Of a stretch of 64,000 bases of DNA, positions 1-6,954 are shown piece by piece. Numbering within the stretch: position 1 is the first letter of the stretch; each line of letters opens with the position of its first letter. The notes under the pieces were generated by a model. The model searched no databases. It saw nothing but the letters and a program-made list of their open reading frames with translations, and had not been told where the DNA came from. The position numbers were made by a program, and so were the translations under genes. Origin of the DNA: JBNJGB01 sp051747385 (GTDB lineage: Bacteria > Myxococcota_A > UBA9042 > PHBI01 > JACKFB01); assembly GCA_051747385.1 (NCBI GenBank), contig JBNJGB010000010.1, forward strand, positions 124,001 to 188,000, in the 5' to 3' direction.

Positions 1-1451
1 GCCTCCGTGAGCGCCGCCACCGTCTCGTCGTCGCCGTACAGGGGCACGCCGCCGCGGAGGACCAGGACGACGTCCTCCGTCCCCGCGTCGAGCACGGCCC
101 GGTAGCCGGGGTGCTCACTGGCGTCCCAGATCGCGATGTCGGCGACCTTGTGGTCGACCAGGCTGCCGAGGGTGTCGCCGAAGCCGAGCATCTCCGCGGC
201 GGAGGAGGTGGCCATGGCCACGAGCTCGGCGTCGCTGAACCAGTGCCCCCAGTACCCGTTCCACTGCTCGGCGCAGGCGAGCTCGCGCAGCATGTGGACG
301 CTGCCGCTGGCGGTCCAGTCGCTGCCCAGGGCCACCAGGGCGCCCAGGCGATCGTACAGCGGCGCGTCCGCCGTGAAGCCGTACAGGTCCGTGTTCGAGC
401 GCGGCGACCAGACGAGGCCCGCGCCCTCGCCCGCCAGCAGCGCCACGTCGGTGGCGGTGAGCCCGATGCCGTGGATCAAGCCGGCGTTGGGGTTCACCAG
501 GTCCACGCCGTCGTCGTGGAGACCCGAGACGCACACGAACTCGTTGCGCGCGGCGTCCACGACGCCCTCGGCCAGGTGCGGCACGTACGCCGGCTCCTGG
601 GCCGCCTGGTCCGGATCGTCGTAGTCGTAGGCCGTGCAGCCGTCCGACACCATGGTCCCGCCCGAGTCCCCGAGCGGGAAGGTGGAGTAGTCGGCCGGCG
701 CTCCGCCCAGGCCCTCCAGCAGGTTGCCCCGGTCCAGGTTCCGCAAGAAGCCGTCCTCGCCGCCGGAGCCGAACAGGCTCGTGGTGCCGGCCATCGCCTG
801 CCGCATCTCGCCCCAGGCGTCGCCCAGGGCGTGGCTGTTCTGGGTGGCGGGGAGCTTCGTCTTGCCGTTCTTGCCCTTGCGCCACTCGTGGCGGTGGTCG
901 TAGCGCTCGTCCCCGTGGGGCGTGGGCCGCATCTGCGTGAACGTGATGTGATCGTGGGCGTTGATCAGCCCCGGCGAGATCACGCCCTCCGGGCACGTCA
1001 CGCGGGTGGCGCCCTCGGCCGCCGGTCGGGATCCGCAGTCGCAGCCGACGCAGGCGACGAGGCCGTCGACCACCAGCACCCGGCCGGCCTCGAGGAGCCG
1101 ATCGGGGAGGATGAGATCGCCCTCCAGGAGCAGGGCCTCGCCGCCGGGTTCCACCGCGCAGGTGCCGTCCCCGGGACCATCCAGGGGCGCCTCGCAGGAC
1201 TCGACCGGGGGCTCCTCGCCGGCGTCGCCGTCCGGATCGAGCCCGGCGTCGCCGTCCGGGTCGCTCACGCCGTCGGGCTGCGGGCCGGCGTCCGCGTCGG
1301 GCGTCGTCACGTCGCCTGCGCCGTCGAGCGTCACGTCCGCGTCGCCGACGGGCGGCAGCACGCCTCCGCCTCCGCCGGCGTCGCACCCGGCCCAGATCAT
1401 CCCCGCCGTCAGCACAGCGGCCACGGCCGCGCGCGTACCCATGCCCCTCAT
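1..1451 (-). CDS. Amidohydrolase-superfamily lipoprotein (3' part beyond window)
   Basis: The reading frame is open from an ATG at 1451 to the window edge, so about 483 N-terminal codons are present and the stop is outside. The product starts with a hydrophobic leader ending in Trp-Ala-Gly-Cys, a lipobox with an unusual Trp at -3. An Asp/Gly/Pro-rich linker of about 60 residues follows, then a metallo-dependent hydrolase fold. His166-Asp167-His168 within GLINAHDH is the classical metal-binding HxH of amidohydrolases. A later GLIHGIG histidine and LGSDW aspartate match the other expected metal-site positions. The family hydrolyses C-N bonds in cyclic amides, amidines and similar substrates; the substrate here cannot be told. 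It is probably anchored in a membrane facing the periplasm. The gene is divergent from the one at 1795, with a mobile element between them. Confidence 0.85.
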   Translation of the reverse strand, partial: MRGMGTRAAVAAVLTAGMIWAGCDAGGGGGVLPPVGDADVTLDGAGDVTTPDADAGPQPDGVSDPDGDAGLDPDGDAGEEPPVESCEAPLDGPGDGTCAVEPGGEALLLEGDLILPDRLLEAGRVLVVDGLVACVGCDCGSRPAAEGATRVTCPEGVISPGLINAHDHITFTQMRPTPHGDERYDHRHEWRKGKNGKTKLPATQNSHALGDAWGEMRQAMAGTTSLFGSGGEDGFLRNLDRGNLLEGLGGAPADYSTFPLGDSGGTMVSDGCTAYDYDDPDQAAQEPAYVPHLAEGVVDAARNEFVCVSGLHDDGVDLVNPNAGLIHGIGLTATDVALLAGEGAGLVWSPRSNTDLYGFTADAPLYDRLGALVALGSDWTASGSVHMLRELACAEQWNGYWGHWFSDAELVAMATSSAAEMLGFGDTLGSLVDHKVADIAIWDASEHPGYRAVLDAGTEDVVLVLRGGVPLYGDDETVAALTE

Positions 1452-1566
1452 CGCGTCGCCTCTCGTCCTCGCCGCGGCCTCCGGAGCGGGCCGTGCGGCA
1501 TCGCGTCACTCCCTACCAGACGCCGGTCCCGGCGCCCAGCATCCGTTCCACGGGTGCCCCGCCATC

Positions 1567-1576
1567 GCGGGATGGT
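1567..1576. repeat. Left target-site duplication of element A1
   Basis: GCGGGATGGT, identical to 1752-1761, abuts the left terminal inverted repeat of the element at 1577-1751. Confidence 0.85.
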
Positions 1577-1751
1577 CAGGGCAATCGCAAAGTCGGAGAA
1601 GTGAGGGCCGCCCGGCGGTACGGCGCCCGGCGCGGGATTGCACCCGCTCGGAAACGATGGGTTTTGCGCGTCTGAGAGCAGGCAAGGGCAAGGGCAAGGG
1701 CAAGGGCAAGGGCAAAGGCAAGGGAGGGCGGTCGACTTTGCGACCGCCCTG
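1577..1751 (+). mobile_element. MITE-like element A, copy 1
   Basis: A 175-bp non-coding element. It begins CAGGGCAATCGCAAAGTC and ends in the near-perfect complement (16 of 18 positions), giving 18-bp terminal inverted repeats. It is flanked by perfect 10-bp direct repeats. The interior holds a tandem array of seven GGCAAG-type hexamers (1681-1722). The right end folds into a perfect 10-bp stem (1725-1734 with 1741-1750) around a 6-base loop. A second copy lies inverted at 5795-5956. There is no room for a transposase, so it must be moved by a source elsewhere. It fills most of the 343-bp gap between the amidohydrolase and the gene at 1795; nothing else is seen in that gap. Confidence 0.85.
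1681..1722 (+). repeat. GGCAAG hexamer array in element A1
   Basis: Seven tandem hexamers, six GGCAAG and one GGCAAA. The same array type occurs at 5824-5853, 9844-9873 and 34606-34641. Confidence 0.9.
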
Positions 1752-1761
1752 GCGGGATGGT
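1752..1761. repeat. Right target-site duplication of element A1
   Basis: GCGGGATGGT, a perfect match to 1567-1576, directly follows the right terminal inverted repeat. Confidence 0.85.
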
Positions 1762-1794
1762 GCGGATTTCTCGTGCACTGGCATACTGCGCGCC

Positions 1795-3804
1795 ATGCAG
1801 ACCGGGCTGTTCGACGAGCGTCCACGCCTCGCGGAGGACACGCACCTTCTGGACTCGGACGAGGGACCGCTCCTGGTCGGGCCGTCGGCCCGGCACGCCC
1901 TCCTCCTGTCCGACCTGGAGGTGGGGGCCGTCGCCTGCATGGACGGCTCCCTCACCCTGGAGGCCATCGCCGCCAAGGTGCTCCAGCGCTTCGGCCGCGT
2001 GAGCTACGCGGGGCTCGTCCACCTGGTACAGACCCTGGCCGTCGAGGGCTTCCTGGCCCGCCCGCTCCCGCGCCTGGCCGCCTGGCCACACCTCCGATGG
2101 GTGCGACGGCTCGTGGATCTGCCCGTCCTGACGCTGCCGGGTGTCGGGAGCGTCGCGCCGCACCTGCCCGACGGTTTCGTGACCGCCCGGGTCCTGCTGC
2201 CGCTGCTCGTCGTCGCGGCCGCGCTGACCATCCCGCACGGCCTCCCGATGCTCGAGCGCCCGGACGGGAGCGTGCTCGTCGCCGGCTCCTGGGAGCTTAC
2301 GGTCCTGGTGCTCCTGACGGTGGGCTTCGTCGCGCAGGCTCTCCGCGGGCTCGCCCGGGCCGCCTGGCTCCGGGGGCGCACCAGCGAGCCCCCGGCGGGC
2401 GGGCTGCGCCTCCGGTCGGGGCTCCTCGGACTGGACGTGGCCGCACCCCACCTGAAGTCGGCACCTCCCCGCAAGCGCGCACGACTCGGGCGGGCCGGCC
2501 TCCTGGGGCTGCTGCTGGCCGCCGTCGCGGTGAGCGCCGGGGCGTGGTTCCTGGAGCCCCCGTACGAGGACGCCGCGAGCTGGGCGCTCCTGCCCTGGCT
2601 CCTCATCTTCCTCGAGCTGTGCCCGTTCCTCCCGACGGACGGGGAGCGCCTCGCGGACGGGCAGAGCGCCACCCCGGAGGCTCGGGCCCGCCTGACGAGG
2701 GTGCTCCTCCGCGGATCCTGGTGGCACGCGAGCCTGGACCTGTTCCGCAAGGACGCCAAGGCCCTGCTCTCCCTGCTCTGGCTCCTCGGCGCGCTGCTGC
2801 TCACCTTCGGCCCGCTCCGACCGGCCGCGGCCCTCTGGGCGTCGCACCTCTTCGCGTCGGACAGCCCCGCCCTGCGAATCGTCGGGGCCCTGCCCCCGAT
2901 CGCCTGGACGGCCATCCTCCTGTTCGGTCTGGCCTCTGGGATCGCGGCGGCCATCCGGCTGGGCCTGCTCGCCATCGAGGTGCGCCGCGGACGCGACATC
3001 GGGCCACGCCAGGCCATGCCGGACGAGGACGCGGACCGCGTCATCTTCGACCTGGCGCCCCTGGCCGTGCTCCCCGACCACGAGCGCGTCGAGTTCGAGC
3101 GACGCCTGCTGACCCGGGTGGTCTCCCCCGGCGAGCGCCTGGACGGCTCGGCCGGCGGACTCCAGGCCGTCCTGAGCGGCGTCGTGGCCCTCCGCGTCGA
3201 CGGCGAGGACGTGGTCCGCTTCGGCCCCGGGGACGTCTTCCCGTGTCCCATGGACCTCCCGGACGTCCCCGAGGGCGGCTCGGCGCTGATCGCGCTGACC
3301 CGCGGCCGGCTCCGGGTGCTCCAGGATCCGGACATGGACCGCCTCCTGGATCACCTGCCGCAGGGCCGCGAGGCCCTCGTCGAGACGCTCCTGGCCCGGG
3401 CTACGCTCCGGGCGTCCACCCTGTTCTCGTCGCTCCACGGACGCGCCGTCGACCAGCTCGTGGTCCGCAGCGAGCCCATGGAGGTCGCGGCCGGCGAGGT
3501 CCTCCTCGCCGAAGGGGTCGAGGATCGCGCCCTGTACGTGATCCAGACGGGCGCCCTCTCCCCCGACGACGATCCGGACGAGGAGCTTCGCACCGGCGAC
3601 GTCGTCGGCCTGGACACGATCCTCACGGGCGGCAGCCACTCGCGCACGTGGCGGGTGCGCTACGACGCCCGGCTCGTTCGGGTCCCGGCCCCGGCCCTGA
3701 CGACCACGCTGCGGCGGGCCGCGCCGCTGGGGCTCATGCTGGAGACGGCGGCCGCCCACGGCCCGGTGTTCCGGAGGAGAAGGCCAGGGATCTCGCCAAC
3801 CTGA
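1795..3804 (+). CDS. Multi-spanning membrane protein with cNMP-binding-like domains; degenerate M50-type
   Basis: A 669-residue product from the ATG at 1795. Residues about 15-85 look like the small winged-helix (PqqD-like) domain often fused to M50 metalloproteases. About six hydrophobic segments follow (roughly residues 130-410). The C-terminal 230 residues hold two regions resembling cyclic-nucleotide-binding beta-rolls, for example around VAAGEVLLAEGVEDRALYVI. Segment two, VGFVAQALRGLARAAW, sits where site-2 proteases carry HExxH but has no such motif. ELCPFLPTDG resembles the second M50 motif (N-P-x-x-x-D-G). It may therefore be a catalytically dead intramembrane-protease relative that senses a ligand; that is inference. 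It probably shares a transcript with the AgmX-type gene 23 bp downstream. Confidence 0.7.
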   Translation: MQTGLFDERPRLAEDTHLLDSDEGPLLVGPSARHALLLSDLEVGAVACMDGSLTLEAIAAKVLQRFGRVSYAGLVHLVQTLAVEGFLARPLPRLAAWPHLRWVRRLVDLPVLTLPGVGSVAPHLPDGFVTARVLLPLLVVAAALTIPHGLPMLERPDGSVLVAGSWELTVLVLLTVGFVAQALRGLARAAWLRGRTSEPPAGGLRLRSGLLGLDVAAPHLKSAPPRKRARLGRAGLLGLLLAAVAVSAGAWFLEPPYEDAASWALLPWLLIFLELCPFLPTDGERLADGQSATPEARARLTRVLLRGSWWHASLDLFRKDAKALLSLLWLLGALLLTFGPLRPAAALWASHLFASDSPALRIVGALPPIAWTAILLFGLASGIAAAIRLGLLAIEVRRGRDIGPRQAMPDEDADRVIFDLAPLAVLPDHERVEFERRLLTRVVSPGERLDGSAGGLQAVLSGVVALRVDGEDVVRFGPGDVFPCPMDLPDVPEGGSALIALTRGRLRVLQDPDMDRLLDHLPQGREALVETLLARATLRASTLFSSLHGRAVDQLVVRSEPMEVAAGEVLLAEGVEDRALYVIQTGALSPDDDPDEELRTGDVVGLDTILTGGSHSRTWRVRYDARLVRVPAPALTTTLRRAAPLGLMLETAAAHGPVFRRRRPGISPT

Positions 3805-3827
3805 AGAAATCGTGGTTGGATCCCCCC

Positions 3828-4475
3828 ATGTTCGCCCGTCACGTCATCGCAGCGCTTGCCCTGACCGCCATCGCCGGCGGCGCCTGGGCCGTGACGTCCG
3901 GCGGTCCCCGCCACGACGTGGAGGCCATCTCCAAGCAGGAGGTGCTCCAGGTCATCCGGGCCGCGAAGGCGCGCTTGTCCGAGTGCTATCGCGAGGCCGT
4001 GGGGCGCAACGCGGCCCGATCGGGCAAGGTGACGGTGAAGTTCACCATCGCCTCCAGCGGCGAGGTCACCCACGCGGAGATCGCGGGGTCCTCTTTCGAT
4101 GACACCACCTTCCACGCCTGCCTGCTCGACGTGGTGCGCCGCCTGCGCTTCAGCCCCTTCCAGGGCGAGCGGCTGGTGATCACCTACCCGCTGGTCTTCA
4201 CGCCCGAGGAGGAGCGGAGGCGCCCCCTGCCGCCGGGCGTGCCCTCGCACCCGGAGGAGCCCCCCGAAGAGCCCGAGGAACCCACGGAGGAGCCCGAGAG
4301 ACCCGGCGAAGGGCCGGCGGAAGAGCCCGCGGAGGAGCCCGCGGAGGCCCCGGACCACCCCCTCGAGGAGCCGGAGCGACCGCCGGCCGAACCGGAGCAG
4401 CCGGAGCAGCCGGAGCAGCCGGAGGCTCCCCCGGCGGAGCCCGACGACGACGTCAGTCCCTCGGGACCACAGTGA
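3828..4475 (+). CDS. AgmX/PglI C-terminal-domain protein
   Basis: A 215-residue product with an N-terminal hydrophobic segment (residues 4-21: signal peptide or anchor). A compact domain at about 35-125 follows, then a 90-residue tail made almost only of Pro and Glu. The domain has the paired cysteines typical of the AgmX/PglI C-terminal family (Cys53 in LSECYREA, Cys98 in HACLLDVVRRLRF) and a TonB-like beta pattern between them. Family members occur in gliding-motility and envelope TonB/TolA-like systems of Myxococcota and probably act in the periplasm. The acidic Pro-Glu tail could span periplasm or bind the wall. The last 23 bases overlap the 3' end of the convergent gene at 4453-5262. Confidence 0.75.
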   Translation: MFARHVIAALALTAIAGGAWAVTSGGPRHDVEAISKQEVLQVIRAAKARLSECYREAVGRNAARSGKVTVKFTIASSGEVTHAEIAGSSFDDTTFHACLLDVVRRLRFSPFQGERLVITYPLVFTPEEERRRPLPPGVPSHPEEPPEEPEEPTEEPERPGEGPAEEPAEEPAEAPDHPLEEPERPPAEPEQPEQPEQPEAPPAEPDDDVSPSGPQ

Positions 4476-5262
4476 TCTCCGCGCCCGGGCCGAGGCCCAG
4501 CGCCCGCCCGGCCGAGCCGTCCCGCACCGCGATCTCGAGCCTCCCCTCGGAGCCGAGCAGGGCCAGCGGCCGACCCGCCTCCACGTCCCCGTAGGTCCGC
4601 GCGAAGGGCACGACGCGATCGTCGGGGAGCGAGACGCGCGGCGATCCGCCCACCTGCTCCAGGTCGGCCACCGTCACGTTCGTAACCAGGTTCCCGAAGT
4701 GATCGGCGAACAGGACGCGCCCCCGGAGACCACCTCCGGACAGACGCTCGGGCGCGGAGAGGTCCAGGGTCATCGGCTCCATGGACTCCCCCGCGTCCCA
4801 TGGCCGGAGCCGTCCGGCGGCCAGCGCGGCGGCCGCCGGCGCGAAGACGTCCCGGCCGTGGAAGGTGCTGGACACCTCCCGTCCGACCGCCGGGTGACGC
4901 TCGATGCGCCAGGCGCCCTCGACACCGCCCAAGGCCTCCGCGGCGGGGCCGAACAGCCCGTTGTCAGGCCCGACGAAGGCGTGTCCGCCGGCCAGCACGA
5001 CCACGGGGGCCCGGGCCGTCCCCACGCCCGGATCGACGACACCCAGGTGGACGGTGCCCTCCGGGAACCACGGGGCCGACGCGCGGAGGGCCATGGCGCC
5101 GCGCACCACGTCCTGCGGCGGCACGTCGTGGGCCGCGTCCACCAGGCGCAGATCCGGCCCGACCGACAGGGCGACGCCCTTCATCGCCCCGACGTAGCCA
5201 TCCCCCGTGCCGAAGTCCGTGGTCAGCGTGACGAGGCCGCTCGGCGAGAACCCGGGGTGCAT
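4453..5262 (-). CDS. S-adenosyl-L-methionine hydrolase (DUF62 family)
   Basis: A 269-residue protein covering the whole SAM hydroxide adenosyltransferase / DUF62 family, which splits SAM to adenosine and methionine using water. Family signatures visible in order are LTTDFGTGDGYVGAMKG near the N-terminus, VVDPGVGT, FVGPDNGLFGP, and DHFGNLVTN in the C-terminal domain. It is the right length and lacks the features of the rarer halogenases. A nucleoside transporter remnant lies immediately upstream on the same strand. That fits adenosine handling and suggests the two once formed an operon. Confidence 0.85.
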   Translation of the reverse strand: MHPGFSPSGLVTLTTDFGTGDGYVGAMKGVALSVGPDLRLVDAAHDVPPQDVVRGAMALRASAPWFPEGTVHLGVVDPGVGTARAPVVVLAGGHAFVGPDNGLFGPAAEALGGVEGAWRIERHPAVGREVSSTFHGRDVFAPAAAALAAGRLRPWDAGESMEPMTLDLSAPERLSGGGLRGRVLFADHFGNLVTNVTVADLEQVGGSPRVSLPDDRVVPFARTYGDVEAGRPLALLGSEGRLEIAVRDGSAGRALGLGPGAEITVVPRD

Positions 5263-5287
5263 GTGCTCCTCCTCCGCTCCGTCGTGC

Positions 5288-5737
5288 TCAGCCGCGGTAC
5301 ATCAACCCGGCGACGGCGCCGGTCATCATGGCCGCCAGGGTACCGCCTATCATGGCCCGGAGTCCGAGCCGGGCCAGGTCGTGCCACCGCCCGGGGGCGA
5401 TGCCTCCGGTGCCGCCGATCCGGATGCCGATGCTGGCGAAGTTCGCGACCCCGCACAGGGCGTAGGAGGTGATGACGGCGGACCGGGGGCTCAGGGCCTC
5501 GGGGCTCGACTGGAGGTCGCCGAGGTGCATGCAGGACATCGGCTCCCGGACGCCGGCGTCGACGCCGCGGAACACCTGGCCGCCCACGTCCGCCAGGAGG
5601 ATCACGGCGCCGAGCCCGATCTGCAGGGTGACGCCCCACCGCACCGGGCGCCATCGCACCGCGCGGCGATCCACCGACAGGAGCCAGGCCAGCCCCACGA
5701 GGCCGACGAGTCCCGGCAGCGACAGCAGGCGTCCCAC
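5288..5737 (-). pseudogene. Concentrative nucleoside transporter with internal in-frame deletion
   Basis: The 149-residue frame (GTG start at 5737) is two ends of a NupC/CNT transporter joined together. Residues 1-50 match the CNT N-terminal domain (GLVGLAWLLSVDRRAVRW). Residues about 85-149 match the very end of the family (SYALCGVANFASIGIRIGG and the following LGLRAMIGGTLAAMMTG). A normal CNT is about 400 residues, so roughly 250 from the middle, including the substrate-binding core, are missing, yet the reading frame is intact. It is most likely a decayed gene; a functional mini-protein is possible. It sits 25 bp upstream of the SAM hydrolase gene on the same strand. Confidence 0.7.
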
Positions 5738-5784
5738 GGGGCGAGGTGATTAGCACGCGCGCCGTCCGCTGCAAACCGGACCGA

Positions 5785-5794
5785 CACGCTCGGG
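5785..5794. repeat. Left target-site duplication of element A2
   Basis: CACGCTCGGG, identical to 5957-5966, abuts the element. Confidence 0.85.
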
Positions 5795-5956
5795 CAGGGC
5801 GGTCGCAAAGTCGACCGCCCTCCCTTGCCCGTGCCCTTGCCCGTGCCCTTGCCTGCTCTCAGACGCGCAAAACCCATCGTTTCCGAGGGGTGCAACCCGG
5901 CGCCGGGCGCCGTACCGCCGCGCGGCCCACGTTTCTCGGACTTTGCGATTGCCCTG
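5795..5956 (-). mobile_element. MITE-like element A, copy 2 (inverted)
   Basis: A 162-bp element, the reverse complement of the copy at 1577-1751 with only scattered differences. It has the same 18-bp terminal inverted repeats and the same perfect 10-bp stem at one end. The hexamer array (5824-5853) has five units alternating CTTGCC and CGTGCC on this strand, where copy 1 has seven. It is flanked by a different perfect 10-bp direct repeat, which argues for independent insertion. It lies in the gap between the transporter remnant and the lipoprotein gene at 6126. The rest of that gap (5967-6125) holds only a decayed stretch resembling part of the element at 9806-10045 around a CGACCACGACCACGT motif (6045-6060). 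Confidence 0.85.
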
Positions 5957-5966
5957 CACGCTCGGG
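5957..5966. repeat. Right target-site duplication of element A2
   Basis: CACGCTCGGG, a perfect match to 5785-5794. Confidence 0.85.
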
Positions 5967-6125
5967 CCGCCGCCGTCCCCGGCGGTCCGTGCCCGGCCCC
6001 GAGTCACTCCCGACGGCACCGGTACACCGTGCCCGTCGAGCCCGACCACGACCACGTCCACGACCACGTTTCGCGGGCTCTTGGCGAGATGCTTCCCCTG
6101 GTCTGTTGGCGCGGCAGGGGGCAGC

Positions 6126-6947
6126 ATGGTGCCCATGCGCCCCACGCGCCATGCCGGCTTCCTCGTAGTGCTCCCGACGCTGTGCCTTCTGGCGGGATGC
6201 GAGCCGGAGCACCGGGACGCCGCCGAGGATGCCCTGGACGAGGTCGCCGTGGCGACCCGAGCCCAGGTGCTCACCGGGCGCGTGATCGAGCTTGCGTCGG
6301 CGGTGCCTCCCGGCGTGTCGACGGCCGACGCGGCGTCGGCGGTGGAAGACACGGTGCTCGAGACCCTCCCCTGCGCCGGCGTGAGCCGAGAGGGCGGCAC
6401 CCTGGAGCTGAACTTCGGCCCGCCCGAGCGTCCCTGCACGCTGTCCGGGCGCGCGCTGCACGGCGTCGCCTCGGTGAACGTCGTGTCCACGTCGTCCGAG
6501 CGGATCGAGGTCCACCACGAGTGGACCGGGCTGGGGGACCGCGAGATCGCCGTGGACGGGAGCGCAGACGTGACCTGGGCGGCGGGGAGCCCGGAGCGCC
6601 GGGTCGAGGACCAGGTGGTGTGGAAGGACGCCGACGCAGGCGACGAGTCCCTGGGCGGCGGCGATCGCACCCAGCACGCCCTGGACGGCGGCGCGGTGCT
6701 CGCCCTGGACGGCCGCACCACCTGGACGAACGAGCGCGGGGCCTGGGACCTCACGGCCGCCGGCGTCGAGGCGGGGTGGTCGGAGCCGGTCCCCCGGTCC
6801 GGAGAGCATACGCTCCTGGACCCCGGCGAGGACACCTGGTCCCTCCTGTGGGAGCAGGTGGACGCCGGGTCCTACCGGGTGGAGGTGGACGGCCCCGGCG
6901 CGGCCTTCGACTTCGTCGTGTCCGCCGCCACCGCTGGCCCGGGCTAG
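6126..6947 (+). CDS. Predicted outer-membrane or periplasmic lipoprotein, unknown function
   Basis: A 273-residue product with a clear type II signal: LPTLCLLAGC with Cys25 as the lipidation site. The ATG at 6126 follows AGGGGG with a 4-base gap; an in-frame ATG at 6135 would keep the same lipobox. The mature part is mostly beta-strand-like, with two short Cys-containing stretches (TLPCAGV, ERPCTLSG) that may form a disulfide. I recognise no family. The gene is convergent with the lipoprotein gene at 6954-9281; the two stop codons are six bases apart within one palindrome. Confidence 0.75.
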   Translation: MVPMRPTRHAGFLVVLPTLCLLAGCEPEHRDAAEDALDEVAVATRAQVLTGRVIELASAVPPGVSTADAASAVEDTVLETLPCAGVSREGGTLELNFGPPERPCTLSGRALHGVASVNVVSTSSERIEVHHEWTGLGDREIAVDGSADVTWAAGSPERRVEDQVVWKDADAGDESLGGGDRTQHALDGGAVLALDGRTTWTNERGAWDLTAAGVEAGWSEPVPRSGEHTLLDPGEDTWSLLWEQVDAGSYRVEVDGPGAAFDFVVSAATAGPG

Positions 6948-6954
6948 CCCGGGC
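6937..6954. terminator. Palindrome spanning two convergent stop codons
   Basis: GCCCGGGCTAGCCCGGGC is a perfect 18-bp palindrome. It contains the TAG of the upstream gene and touches the stop of the opposing gene. It could fold into a strong hairpin in either transcript and may serve both genes, though no U tract follows. Confidence 0.4.

Noticed and set aside
1681..1722. GGCAAG array as a CRISPR or a coding Gly-Lys repeat
   Set aside because: Units are six bases without spacers, and no start or ribosome site makes it part of a gene.
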